Counted from the stretch's first letter, positions 50,970-59,457 are shown. The stretch: DNA of 64,000 nucleotides from Litorimonas haliclonae (GCF_965138505.1 NZ_CBCSCO010000001.1:496001-560000); one strand, 5' to 3'. The notes: a model not told the origin generated them from the sequence alone. Numbers and translations are program-made.

Positions 50970-51811
50970 CCGTTGGAGAGAAGCAAATTAAACAGGCCAG
51001 ACGTTCCAACGCCAGACCCTGAATTAGACTGACCTAATATTGACAAAGCGGCAAACCCTGGCGTGGACTGCGATGGACCGGCATTGATTTGTTCACGCAA
51101 CAGAAAATCTTTTGTGACTTTATCCACGGCCGCTTGGTCACTAAAAACCTCAATAGACTTTCCTCCAAACGCTTGTTGCGCCTTATCCGACAAAATTTCC
51201 TTTTGTTTGTCTACATCTAAGGCTGAAAACTCTTGAGGAAGGCCAAAAGCGCCCTCCAAGACAGTTTTTATAGGGACAGACCCCATTAACCGGAACCATC
51301 CGGCGTTTTCGCTCAACCCCTGTCCAACGAAGTCCTGTATTTCCCTTTGAAAATTCAGGGCGAGACGCATGGTCTCATCAACATTCCCGACTTCTATCTC
51401 GAAATTTTGACGTTGATACTGGCTCGAAATTTTTTCTATATCAGCATTGGAAAGAGCAAGCGCGCCTGCTTCGAAATTGAATGTCTCAGCGAGTTCAATA
51501 TAATCAGGGTTATTCAAACGATTAGCAAAACTACTCCGCTCAGTCGTACCCTCCTCGATAATTTTTCGAACGAAAGCCCCTTTAGATATTTCCTCGCCAA
51601 GACCAAAAGCGCCCAATGCAACTTTCAACACCTTTCGGTCTTGCATCAAGTCATCTAGCGTTTTGATATTTTGGATATTCTTTTGGAAGTATTCGATATC
51701 GCGCGCTATATCGGGCGATTTGGCAAAGACTTCTTCCTGTCGGTCCATTGTCCGTTGCAGAAATGACCATCCGGCCAATCCGCCATTCGGAATGACAGGA
51801 GTGAAGGCCAT
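50966..51811 (-). CDS. DUF1217-family flagellum-associated protein
   Basis: This 281-residue protein resembles the DUF1217 family, found beside flagellar genes in alphaproteobacteria. Features are DIARDIEYFQKNIQNIKTLD then DLMQDRKVLKVALGAFGL, EISKGAFVRKIIEEGTTERS, and RLNNPDYIELAETFNF. Function is unknown; no membrane segment or signal is seen. Its 3' end overlaps that of fliI by four bases, tail to tail, and it follows flbT by one base, so it is the last gene of the flagellin operon. Confidence 0.85.
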   Translation of the reverse strand: MAFTPVIPNGGLAGWSFLQRTMDRQEEVFAKSPDIARDIEYFQKNIQNIKTLDDLMQDRKVLKVALGAFGLGEEISKGAFVRKIIEEGTTERSSFANRLNNPDYIELAETFNFEAGALALSNADIEKISSQYQRQNFEIEVGNVDETMRLALNFQREIQDFVGQGLSENAGWFRLMGSVPIKTVLEGAFGLPQEFSALDVDKQKEILSDKAQQAFGGKSIEVFSDQAAVDKVTKDFLLREQINAGPSQSTPGFAALSILGQSNSGSGVGTSGLFNLLLSNG

Positions 51812-51812
51812 G

Positions 51813-52283
51813 TCAGCTCGCGCGCGCCATCAAGGCTGGAGAACCATCTGCTTCGTTAAATTCTTCAGTGATTTTTGACGGATCAGAGACCGCATTCAGC
51901 ATTGCGTCTTCAATAGGAAAGAGGGATTTTAAATTATTCAGAACGGAATAGAAGTGCCCTTTAAGAAAGGCAATCTTGGCCTTTTCTAGTGTCTCACTCA
52001 GCGGAGTGCCTTCAAAAACCGCTTCTAGAGCTAGCAGACCAGAACGGACATCTTCTTCAATTTTTATTGCGTCATTATCGCCCGAGAGAATTAACTGAAC
52101 GGCGTAATAAACCCGACGAACGGGAGAATTTACTTCGTTCGGGTGAAGGGCGTCGCTTAGGCGCAACACATAAACGTCGTCATCGGGCAAACAAATTTGC
52201 GACCGCTTGGAACCGTTCATCAAGAGCGCTCCATTGACAAGAAATTTTTCATTTGGCTTCAAACTGATGACGAGTCCCGACAT
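51813..52283 (-). CDS. flbT: Flagellin synthesis repressor FlbT
   Basis: This 156-residue protein (ATG 52283, MSGLVISLKPNEKFLVNGAL) is FlbT, which in Caulobacter binds flagellin mRNA leaders and limits their translation until the hook is finished. Conserved parts are the N-terminal GLVISLKPNEKFLVNGALL, a YYAVQLILSG segment, and the C-terminal AKIAFLKGHFYSVLNNLKSL. It starts one base after the flaF stop. Confidence 0.93.
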   Translation of the reverse strand: MSGLVISLKPNEKFLVNGALLMNGSKRSQICLPDDDVYVLRLSDALHPNEVNSPVRRVYYAVQLILSGDNDAIKIEEDVRSGLLALEAVFEGTPLSETLEKAKIAFLKGHFYSVLNNLKSLFPIEDAMLNAVSDPSKITEEFNEADGSPALMARAS

Positions 52284-52284
52284 T

Positions 52285-52698
52285 TTAAGCAACCTCTCTT
52301 GCAACTTCAGAACCGCTTAAAGGCGCCTTTATGGCCGTTCTTAAGCCTTCGATCACAGCGGAGTTAATTTCAATAAGGATGTCTATGCCCGCTTGCCCAC
52401 GCAGAACCCGCTGGGTGTGCGACTGGGTAAATTCGGCGAGGGATATAAGATTGTTTTTCAGGTCTGCCGTCAATTTGTTTTCTGGGCCAACCAGATCACA
52501 AAAAAGAACGTTCCAGAGTTTCGCATTTGCGAGGATAGCTTCCGCCATCTCTCCATCTAATCTGTTCAAGTTTTTCTGGGCTTGGGCGCGGAGACGGCCT
52601 GTAACGGAGGAGAAGAGTTGCAACTCAATATGTTTGTCAGATGCGGTCTGGCGTTTTACCTGGCCATATCCGCGGAGTGCATTTTGTTTCTGATCCAT
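52285..52698 (-). CDS. flaF: Flagellin synthesis regulator FlaF
   Basis: This 137-residue helical protein has the FlaF pattern: LRGYGQVKRQTASDKHIEL, ALLxNxxLW-like ANAKLWNVLFCDL, LTADLKNNLISLAEFTQSH, and IDILIEINSAVIEGLR. In Caulobacter FlaF opposes FlbT and helps flagellin secretion. It lies between flagellin and flbT, the usual order. Confidence 0.92.
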   Translation of the reverse strand: MDQKQNALRGYGQVKRQTASDKHIELQLFSSVTGRLRAQAQKNLNRLDGEMAEAILANAKLWNVLFCDLVGPENKLTADLKNNLISLAEFTQSHTQRVLRGQAGIDILIEINSAVIEGLRTAIKAPLSGSEVAREVA

Positions 52699-52735
52699 AC
52701 GTTTAACTTCTCAAATACTTTGGGAATATTAGGGT

Positions 52736-52760
52736 GCCAAAGCAGTAAAACCGCTTTGGC
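52736..52760 (-). promoter_or_regulatory. Hairpin between flagellin and flaF
   Basis: GCCAAAGC and GCTTTGGC form a perfect eight-base stem with a nine-base loop in the 84 bases between the two genes. No T-run follows, so it may stabilise the abundant flagellin message or only weaken read-through. Confidence 0.5.
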
Positions 52761-52782
52761 TGTATTTATAAACTGGATACTC

Positions 52783-54000
52783 CTACTGGAAGAGGGCCAG
52801 AAGTGATTGAGGTGCCTGGTTAGCAATCGATAGAGCCTGAACACCAAGCTGCTGCTGAACCTGTAGAGACTGAAGACGCGCAGAGGCTTCTTCGAGATTG
52901 GCATCAGTCAAGGCGCCAATGCCTGTTTTCAAGCTGTCAGATAGTGTCGTAACAAACTCGTTTTGGTTGTCGATACGGTTTTGTTTCGAACCAAAAAAGG
53001 CTGTTGCATCAATTGCCGTCTGTAACAGTGTATCAATTGTGTTCAGAGCTGTTGAGGCACCGTCAGTCGTTGAGATATCCAAATCTGCCAATGCGTTTAG
53101 TCCACCCGCTGCGACGCTGGCACTCGTTGCTGTAATCGCTCCGACAGTCACGTCATTTGCATTGCCATTTGCCGCTGCACTGTTGGTGAAAGTTAATACT
53201 CCGCCAGAAACACCCGTTGTCAAAGTCCCTGACAAACCAGCATCAGCAATAGCTGCATCAACAGCGACTTTCATACCCGCTGCAATGGCGTCTTGATCAA
53301 GACCAGCAGCAGCTTCGTAGCTCACGTCCTCGCCAGCAACTGTGAATTCATATGTAGTCGCGCTCTCAGTCGTACCGCTTGCAATTGTGATTGTCTGCGT
53401 TCCACCGTTTTCAGCGACTGTTCCATTGGAAAGCGTAGCGCCTGTAGGATCTGAGTTCGAAACTGAACCACCAGTGATCGCGTCGCCAGTCGTCAAATCC
53501 TGACGCGCAACCCCAATTGTCCCTGGAGTAACGTTACCGTCAGTATCGCGGTTCAAGGAAGAGAGAACAGAAATGTCGTCGCCGGCTTTCAAAAGATTTT
53601 GACCGTTGATAGACGCTGCATCAACGATAGACGCAATACCTTCACGAAATTCGTTTAGGTCGGTTTGATATTTAGCGCGGTCAGCATCGGTAACAGATGC
53701 GTCATTCGCGGCAACAATAGCGCTCTTGGCGCTTTTCAGAAGTTCAGTAACTTCATTTGCGGCATCGCGAGCTGTACCGACAGTCGCTGAACCCAAGTTC
53801 AAACTATCTGTAAGCTGTGAATAGCTTTCAACGTCGGACTGCATAACAGTCGCGATTGACCAGATAGCGGCGTTGTCTGTTGAAGAATTGATTTTCTTAC
53901 CGGTGGAAATTTCGCTCTGAACAGAGGCAAGATTTTTGTTGATACCGCGAAGTGTATCTAGCGCCACCATCGCGCTATTGTTTGTTAGAATACTGGACAT
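52783..54000 (-). CDS. fliC: Flagellin
   Basis: This 405-residue filament protein starts at ATG 54000 (MSSILTNNSAMVALDTLRGI), with AAAGGAAA upstream. The N-terminal D0/D1 part and the C-terminal coiled part (EEASARLQSLQVQQQLGVQA, ending LLALFQ) are conserved. The middle, roughly residues 160-320, is a Thr/Ala/Gly-rich variable domain exposed on the filament, longer than in the short Caulobacter flagellins. Only one flagellin is present in this window. Its leader holds two hairpins. Confidence 0.95.
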   Translation of the reverse strand: MSSILTNNSAMVALDTLRGINKNLASVQSEISTGKKINSSTDNAAIWSIATVMQSDVESYSQLTDSLNLGSATVGTARDAANEVTELLKSAKSAIVAANDASVTDADRAKYQTDLNEFREGIASIVDAASINGQNLLKAGDDISVLSSLNRDTDGNVTPGTIGVARQDLTTGDAITGGSVSNSDPTGATLSNGTVAENGGTQTITIASGTTESATTYEFTVAGEDVSYEAAAGLDQDAIAAGMKVAVDAAIADAGLSGTLTTGVSGGVLTFTNSAAANGNANDVTVGAITATSASVAAGGLNALADLDISTTDGASTALNTIDTLLQTAIDATAFFGSKQNRIDNQNEFVTTLSDSLKTGIGALTDANLEEASARLQSLQVQQQLGVQALSIANQAPQSLLALFQ

Positions 54001-54038
54001 AGGTTTTTCCTTTTTTTCACCCATTCGGGCTTATACCT

Positions 54039-54076
54039 TTGGGCATCAGCCCCAATTGTTACGTCCCTCACGGGAC
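54039..54076 (-). promoter_or_regulatory. Two hairpins in the flagellin leader
   Basis: TTGGG-N7-CCCAA (54039-54055) and the perfect GTCCC-N4-GGGAC (54063-54076) lie in the likely leader, 38-77 bases before the flagellin ATG. FlbT acts on flagellin leaders in Caulobacter, and flbT lies two genes downstream, so these are candidate FlbT targets. Confidence 0.45.
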
Positions 54077-54181
54077 ACCTAAGTCATCCTTGACAATCTT
54101 TATGAACCTTTTGGTTTCTGAAAGATAAACTCTCCTGAGTTGCTATTTCGGGATACACCCCAAACGATAATTAAATGTAAA

Positions 54182-54559
54182 TCAAACCAGTTTTTTTCTG
54201 AGGCCTTGCGAATCCGGCAAATTGATTGTTTTTCCGAACCGGTCATATGCCCCGACCTTGGCTTCGCGGTTACGAATAGCATTGATTTGCTGATAAGCAG
54301 ACTTCACCGTATTGATTGCGGATTTCATGAGAAATTCGTTTTCCTTTAGAAGCTCCCGAATGATCTCCAGATGGGTAGACCGCTTTACCCCCTCTTCACC
54401 TGATGAATTCTGAGACACCAAAACATTCAGCTCAGTCAAACATTTCTGCTTTACCTCAGTCGTCTCTTTCAAAGGTCGAAACTGCCCTTTTTTTAAATGT
54501 GCATTTTCGAACTCTACGACGTCTCTAAGTTTTTGGATAATTTCATCAAGATTTGACAT
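54182..54559 (-). CDS. Small helical flagellar protein, possibly FlgN-like chaperone
   Basis: This 125-residue protein (ATG 54559, MSNLDEIIQKLRDVVEFENA) is helical and charged, with a C-terminal NREAKVGAYDRFGKTINL motif. Size and place suit a FlgN-type export chaperone, but the match is weak. Its start overlaps the end of the flgJ-like gene by 14 bases. About 100 bases separate it from the flagellin leader. Confidence 0.55.
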   Translation of the reverse strand: MSNLDEIIQKLRDVVEFENAHLKKGQFRPLKETTEVKQKCLTELNVLVSQNSSGEEGVKRSTHLEIIRELLKENEFLMKSAINTVKSAYQQINAIRNREAKVGAYDRFGKTINLPDSQGLRKKLV

Positions 54560-54899
54560 TGAGCGTTCCATTCATATCCGTGCCGTTACTTTGCAAGCTT
54601 AGCTTTTGATAAAATTTATCCTGAAGCCCAAAGCCGCCGCCTTCGGCCAGTTCTTCCGCAAATTTTTCTATGTAAAAATCGGTAAAGGCCGCGACATCCT
54701 CGCCGCCGCCTTTTACTAAAGCGTCTCCTAAGCCGGAGAATTTGAGCATTTGGCCGATGAAGGCCGCTTCGAAATCTTTGGCTGCCGCTCTCAAATCCGC
54801 TTCTTTCGCACTATCTGCACTTGCGCTGTTCTCCGCAAACCTCGCGGGATCAAGCGCTTGCGCCTGCGTCATTAAAGGGATGGATTCAAAAGTAGACAT
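54546..54899 (-). CDS. flgJ: Rod-binding protein, FlgJ N-terminal type
   Basis: This 117-residue protein starts at ATG 54899, with GAGAGGAAA upstream. It holds only the rod-binding domain of FlgJ (AAAKDFEAAFIGQMLKFSGL, then FTDFYIEKFAEELAEGGGFG and LQDKFYQKL), without the muramidase domain found in enterics. That split form is normal in alphaproteobacteria. It is divergent from fliK with a CtrA-like box between. Confidence 0.88.
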   Translation of the reverse strand: MSTFESIPLMTQAQALDPARFAENSASADSAKEADLRAAAKDFEAAFIGQMLKFSGLGDALVKGGGEDVAAFTDFYIEKFAEELAEGGGFGLQDKFYQKLSLQSNGTDMNGTLNVKS

Positions 54900-54934
54900 A
54901 ATTTCCTCTCTTTTCGGCTCTAATCCATGACCCG

Positions 54935-54949
54935 TAAATTGTTGGTTAA
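54935..54949. promoter_or_regulatory. CtrA-like box between flgJ and fliK
   Basis: On the minus strand TTAA-CCAACAA-TTTA matches TTAA-N7-TTAA at seven of eight core bases and carries TTAACCA as in CtrA half-sites. It lies in the 73-base divergent gap. Confidence 0.5.
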
Positions 54950-54972
54950 TTATATTTGTATACGCATTGGGT

Positions 54973-56412
54973 ATGCAGGCTCTGTCTCTCAGTCTGTCCC
55001 CAGCAGGAAGCGGGGATAAAAAAGTTGAATTCCCCTCTGCTCCGGCGGAGGATGAGAAGGCGCGTCTTCGTTCCCCCGACAATAAAGAGACACAAACGGA
55101 TTTTTCTGACAGCTTTGAAGCCGCCTCTTCAAATACAGAGAAAGATGCAGATATATCCAATACAGATCCGATAAAAACATCTGACCGAGATGTAATTACT
55201 GAGACTCCAAAAATAGAGACTAACAAAGACGACACGGTTCTGGTGGCCGCTATTGCTTCGAATGAAAATCGTGAGACAGCGATACTAACCTCTAAAGGCT
55301 CAACATCATCTTCACCTGGACACTTGTCGACAGGCTCAGACGTTTCAACCTCACAACAGGTAGAAACATCTGCTAAAGCCGCGAATACCATTCTGGTAGA
55401 TTCTAAGATTACCGTCACTAATCAAGATGATGCCGATCTGCCATCGAAGGTATTGGCGGATAAGGAAGCAAAAACTACATTTGGACTGACTGGTACCAAC
55501 TCAAATATAACATCCTCCAATGCGGCTCTGGAAGGTCAGGGCGCAAAGCCGAAGGATGTATCCCCTCAAACAGACGTGGACATTCCCAAAGACCAGAAAC
55601 TAGCTCACAAAATAGCTGAAAAAGACACCCCTAATTTACAGGCCCTAAAAACCAAGGGCCGGGATACTCCTGCGGCCGATCTAAGAAGAAGCCAAAAGTC
55701 AGCCACTATACCTTCATCCACTATATCTGATGTCGATACATCGTCGGCTCTAAAAGAGCCTACCAATCTGGTCGAAGCAGACTCTATCGATGACGTTCTT
55801 AAAAAACGAGCTGAATTCAAAGCCTTTGGACAAATGAATTTCTCAGGACAAGCGACACAGAATTTATCTCATTCCCTTCTTCCACAGACTACGGCCGTAG
55901 CTGAAGGGAACTTGGCAATCACAACGTCCATGACGTCTCCGACACTATCGACGTCAATTGCCCCGGCGGCGCAAATAGTCATGGCCAACCCCGCCGCCAT
56001 AGTAACGAATTTCAATGCCGTCTCCCAAGCCATGTTGGTTGCGAATGAAACCGCAAAAGGGGTTGCCGTTCAATTAGATCCCCCGGAGATGGGACGCGTA
56101 TACATAGATTTTATCTTTAACTCTGATGACAGCGTGAATGTGGTTGTTAAATCTGAACTCCCTGAGAGCCACCTATTGCTCCGAGATCGGAGCGAACAAT
56201 TTCTGGAGTTCTTAAAAGAAAGCGGCCTTGAGAATGTAAACTTGAGTTTCGAACAGGGCAGCGATCAAAACGAGTCAGATTTCGATAATGAAGACACGCC
56301 TAAGCCGCTCTATATGGCTGCCCTGACTGACGACCCGACACCTTTGCCCTCAACGCTACGTTACGCGCCCACGGATGTTCAAAGTTTCGACGGGCTAGAC
56401 CTTAGATTATAG
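54973..56412 (+). CDS. fliK: Flagellar hook-length control protein FliK
   Basis: This 479-residue protein has a long, disordered, Ser/Thr/Asp/Lys-rich N-terminal part and a C-terminal hook-control domain (GVAVQLDPPEMGRVYIDFIF, then SVNVVVKSELPESHLLLRDR and LEFLKESGLENVNLSF). Such proteins act as molecular rulers and switch FlhB specificity. The middle is poorly conserved, as usual. flgD follows ten bases later. Confidence 0.85.
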   Translation: MQALSLSLSPAGSGDKKVEFPSAPAEDEKARLRSPDNKETQTDFSDSFEAASSNTEKDADISNTDPIKTSDRDVITETPKIETNKDDTVLVAAIASNENRETAILTSKGSTSSSPGHLSTGSDVSTSQQVETSAKAANTILVDSKITVTNQDDADLPSKVLADKEAKTTFGLTGTNSNITSSNAALEGQGAKPKDVSPQTDVDIPKDQKLAHKIAEKDTPNLQALKTKGRDTPAADLRRSQKSATIPSSTISDVDTSSALKEPTNLVEADSIDDVLKKRAEFKAFGQMNFSGQATQNLSHSLLPQTTAVAEGNLAITTSMTSPTLSTSIAPAAQIVMANPAAIVTNFNAVSQAMLVANETAKGVAVQLDPPEMGRVYIDFIFNSDDSVNVVVKSELPESHLLLRDRSEQFLEFLKESGLENVNLSFEQGSDQNESDFDNEDTPKPLYMAALTDDPTPLPSTLRYAPTDVQSFDGLDLRL

Positions 56413-56421
56413 GATTTAATC

Positions 56422-56844
56422 ATGAATGTACCTGACCTTTTTGCTCTAACGACGCAGACTAAACCTTCCTCTATTCTTCGGAAAGGGGCGCCAACGTTGC
56501 CGCAGTCAGACTTAACTAGTAAAATTTCGGGGTCACCCACAACGACAATTCAGCAAAACGGATCTGAAGTCACTGATCCAACTGCAACACAAACAAGCAA
56601 CGAAACTGATAACTCCGTAACACCGCAACAGTCCGTAGGTGAAGAATTTGATACGTTTTTAACGCTCTTGACAGCGCAAATCAAAAACCAGGACCCTCTC
56701 GCCCCGCTCGACTCCACGCAGTTCGTTGAACAACTTGCGACTTTTTCCAACTTAGAATTACAAGCCGAGGGCAATAAGGTCTTGGAAGATATTGCACAAA
56801 TGTTGGCACAAAACTTATACAATCAATCTCAATCGGAAAATTGA
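56422..56844 (+). CDS. flgD: Hook-capping protein FlgD, short form
   Basis: This 140-residue protein has a disordered N-terminus and the FlgD signature (FLTLLTAQIKNQDPLAPLDS then TQFVEQLATFSNLELQ). The C-terminal Tudor-like and Fn3 domains of the 220-residue enteric form are missing: the protein ends about 40 residues after the signature. It remains a plausible hook-cap protein since short FlgDs occur in alphaproteobacteria. It converges with fliL, eight bases apart. Confidence 0.88.
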   Translation: MNVPDLFALTTQTKPSSILRKGAPTLPQSDLTSKISGSPTTTIQQNGSEVTDPTATQTSNETDNSVTPQQSVGEEFDTFLTLLTAQIKNQDPLAPLDSTQFVEQLATFSNLELQAEGNKVLEDIAQMLAQNLYNQSQSEN

Positions 56845-56852
56845 TAGTGTAT

Positions 56853-57425
56853 TTATAACTCGCTGTCCCGGCGGACAATGTCCAAAATTAAAACATTCTC
56901 AACGCCCTCTTCCAGAATACGGCGTGATGACCCGAGCAATGTCTCGCGAATAATTTCAAATGTCTTTGGGGATGTCAGATCATCGCTGAAGAGCCCCTGG
57001 TTGGAAAGTTCAAGAAGGTCGCGCATAAAAGCGTCGCGAAATTTTGGTTCTAACTGGAAACTGTCTGATGGTGCGTCTTCATTTAACTCAAGATTGAAAT
57101 TCATGATCAGCAAACTGTCGATTTTTTTATCATTCATGACCGGAATGACAAATTGTCGTTTGAACTTTAGATAATCGACTTTATCGGATTTAACGGCTTC
57201 GCCGTGACCGCCTTTCGACTTACTCTCTTTCTTCTGCTTTTTGTCTTTCTTCTGCTTTTTGTCTTTCTTATGAGACTTATCGCCGTGGTCATCCTTCGTC
57301 TTATCGTGTGCGCTATCAACGACCGCAGGAGCAGATCCGATAGAGCTTTTCACAAAGCTTGCTCCCACCGCGCCGCCAATAACAGCGACGATCAGGATAA
57401 AAGTCTTAAGAACGGATTTGAACAT
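56853..57425 (-). CDS. fliL: FliL-like basal body protein with Lys-rich repeats
   Basis: This 190-residue protein has one N-terminal membrane helix (LKTFILIVAVIGGAVGASFV), a Lys/Asp/His-rich linker with tandem KKDKKQ units (about residues 45-75), and a periplasmic FliL-like domain (FVIPVMNDKKIDSLLIMNFN, then DAFMRDLLELSNQGLF). FliL supports torque generation at the stator. An 18-base DNA unit is repeated in the linker. It is the last gene of the motA-to-fliL operon. Confidence 0.8.
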   Translation of the reverse strand: MFKSVLKTFILIVAVIGGAVGASFVKSSIGSAPAVVDSAHDKTKDDHGDKSHKKDKKQKKDKKQKKESKSKGGHGEAVKSDKVDYLKFKRQFVIPVMNDKKIDSLLIMNFNLELNEDAPSDSFQLEPKFRDAFMRDLLELSNQGLFSDDLTSPKTFEIIRETLLGSSRRILEEGVENVLILDIVRRDSEL

Positions 57426-57459
57426 AAATGTCTCGAAAAAATACTTCTAAGAAGCCGTC

Positions 57460-58206
57460 TTAGAACGGAATGATTTTCTGTAATATTTTATTGCCTGCGC
57501 GTGGTTTCACGCTGTCCGTGACGTTCCCCTGCCCACCATAATAAATTCGGGCATCGGCGATTTTGTCGTAAGTAATAATATTTTGACGGGAGATATCCTC
57601 GGTCCGGATCAGACCGCTGACTTGCAACTGGCGCACTTCATTATTGACCATAATTTGCTGCTGTCCGGCAAGTTGCAAGTAACCATTGGGCATCACATCG
57701 ACGACCTGAACCGCCAAGCGAAGGGTAATGGTTTCTTCCCGCTTAATCATTCCATCACCATTCGTATTTCTGTCTCTGGTGATATCGACCGCCGGCGTGA
57801 GACTTGCGCCATTGGGCAAGTTTCTATTGATGATTTCCGGTAGGCCAAAAAACGCACCAACCCCAAAATTGTCAGAGGTCTGGCGCGTATTGGTTTCGGA
57901 GTTTTTGATTTCCGCCTCGTCTTCTATTTCAACAAGGACGGTCAAGAGATCTCCGACCTGACTGGCACGACGGTCGCCAAATAAAGATTTCGGGCTACTG
58001 CTCCAGAGAGATGTTTCCCCCGGATGCCCCGTTGTTTCGGCGCGCAATTGCGGCTTCGGGGGAGAATTATAAGAATTGTAATAAGGCGCAGAGGGCGTCG
58101 GAGAAAAAGCCGTTTTGATTGGCTTTTGCGGGCTGGACGCGCAGGCCGGAAGTATGAGCGCAGCCGCACAAGCGCTAGCGACAAGAATTTTATAGGAATA
58201 TGTCAT
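57460..58206 (-). CDS. flgH: Flagellar L-ring protein FlgH
   Basis: This 248-residue protein has a lipobox (LPACAS, Cys22) and L-ring motifs: SLWSSSPKSLFGDRRASQVG, DLLTVLVEIEDEAEIKNSET, and the end domain YLQLAGQQQIMVNNEVRQLQ, then VSGLIRTEDIS. It forms the outer-membrane ring. Its start overlaps flgA by four bases. Confidence 0.95.
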   Translation of the reverse strand: MTYSYKILVASACAAALILPACASSPQKPIKTAFSPTPSAPYYNSYNSPPKPQLRAETTGHPGETSLWSSSPKSLFGDRRASQVGDLLTVLVEIEDEAEIKNSETNTRQTSDNFGVGAFFGLPEIINRNLPNGASLTPAVDITRDRNTNGDGMIKREETITLRLAVQVVDVMPNGYLQLAGQQQIMVNNEVRQLQVSGLIRTEDISRQNIITYDKIADARIYYGGQGNVTDSVKPRAGNKILQKIIPF

Positions 58207-58634
58207 CGAGCCATCTCCACCAGTCCTGCGCCCGTCACGCGTCCTTCGACAGCATTGCGTGAATCCATATTCATGACCCGTACAATGTCGCCCTTTGCCC
58301 CTTCGGACAGCGCGCGGCCATTCGTTGAAATTTCCAATCGTCCAACCCGGTAAATCATTGTGACGGGACTATTTCTTGTTACGAGAAGCGGTTCTTGTAC
58401 GTCGCGATCTCTAATTTCTGCCCCGCTATAAATCGTTCGGGTTAGCTCTTTACCGACATAGTAGGATAATACGTCTTGGGGGTTTTCACCCGCCTCAGCT
58501 TCAACAGATATATCGCTACTGGAAATCTGCGTACCGCGTGACAAGGTCGAATTTGCCGTGACCGAGGCGGCCATAGCCAAACTCGGGATTAAGGCAAAAG
58601 TACTGGAAATAGTTATTGTAATCAGCCCTCTCAT
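58203..58634 (-). CDS. flgA: P-ring assembly chaperone FlgA
   Basis: This 143-residue periplasmic protein starts at ATG 58634 with a signal peptide (ending AMAAS). SAF-domain motifs are LSYYVGKELTRTIYSGAEIR, PLLVTRNSPVTMIYRVGRLE, and ALSEGAKGDIVRVMNMDSRN. It is shorter than the enteric form. flgI, the P-ring gene, is not beside it. It starts one base after flgG. Confidence 0.9.
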   Translation of the reverse strand: MRGLITITISSTFALIPSLAMAASVTANSTLSRGTQISSSDISVEAEAGENPQDVLSYYVGKELTRTIYSGAEIRDRDVQEPLLVTRNSPVTMIYRVGRLEISTNGRALSEGAKGDIVRVMNMDSRNAVEGRVTGAGLVEMAR

Positions 58635-58635
58635 C

Positions 58636-59421
58636 TTATCGTATCCTTGTCGTCGCGGAATACATTTCATCGGCGGCGGTGATGACTTTCGAATTAAGTT
58701 CATACCCACGCTGAGCTTCGATAAGTTCAGAAATCTCTTCAACAACGTCGACACCTGAATCTTCCAGATATTTCTGCCGCATGGTACCGACACCTTCAGT
58801 GCCGGGTTCAGCGATAATTGGCGCGCCCGACCCTGCAGTTTCGCGGAAGAGATTGCCGCCCATAGCTTCCAAACCTTTAGCGTTGGCAAACACGGACATG
58901 GAGATTCTGCCGATGGATTGCCCTTCTGTCGCATTATCGAAAAAGGCTGTTACCTCCCCGTCCAAGCTTATGGAAATCTGACGGGCATCGCTCGGAATTG
59001 TAATATTGTCTGCGAGGGCGTAGCCGTCGGAATTCACGATCAAGCCCTCGGCGTCGCGGTAAAACTTACCGTCTCGCGTATAAGCAGATTCTCCGCTTGG
59101 AAGGCTAATTTCAAAGAAGCCGCGCCCTTCAATTGCCAGGTCAAGATCGCCGCCCGTGGGGTTTAAAGCGCCCTGAACTATCTCTACAGAAACCGTCGAA
59201 GGCCGAACCCCCATACCCATCTGAATACCAGCGGGGACAATCGTTCCTGTCTGGGAACTTACCGAGCCCGGCGTGAGATGTTGTTGATAAATTAAGTCCG
59301 CAAACTCGGCGACCCTCGGCTGATACGCCGTGGTGCTCATATTGGCGATATTATTGGAAATAACATCGACCCGGGTTTGTTGCGCCGCCATTCCTGTTGC
59401 GGCTATTTTTAGAGCGTTCAT
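58636..59421 (-). CDS. flgG: Distal rod protein FlgG
   Basis: This 261-residue protein has MNALKIAATGMAAQQTRVDV and ISNNIANMSTTAYQ at the N-terminus, GDLDLAIEGRGFFEISLPSG in the middle, and the C-terminal VVEEISELIEAQRGYELNSK. These are standard FlgG features and the length is exact. It follows flgF by 36 bases. Confidence 0.96.
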   Translation of the reverse strand: MNALKIAATGMAAQQTRVDVISNNIANMSTTAYQPRVAEFADLIYQQHLTPGSVSSQTGTIVPAGIQMGMGVRPSTVSVEIVQGALNPTGGDLDLAIEGRGFFEISLPSGESAYTRDGKFYRDAEGLIVNSDGYALADNITIPSDARQISISLDGEVTAFFDNATEGQSIGRISMSVFANAKGLEAMGGNLFRETAGSGAPIIAEPGTEGVGTMRQKYLEDSGVDVVEEISELIEAQRGYELNSKVITAADEMYSATTRIR

Positions 59422-59457
59422 CCTGAACCTCCCTTTGTTGCGGCCTAAAATCAGACC

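Noticed and set aside
54001..54181. A sigma54 (-24/-12) or sigma28 promoter for flagellin
   Set aside because: I looked for GG-N10-GC and for TAAA-N15-GCCGATAA patterns and found no convincing match.
54900..55418. N-terminal extension of the FlgJ-like protein
   Set aside because: The added sequence is antisense to fliK and crosses the divergent promoter; the ATG at 54899 has a good ribosome site.
57460..58634. flgI (P-ring gene) expected between flgA and flgH
   Set aside because: flgA and flgH overlap by four bases, so there is no room; flgI must be elsewhere or absent.
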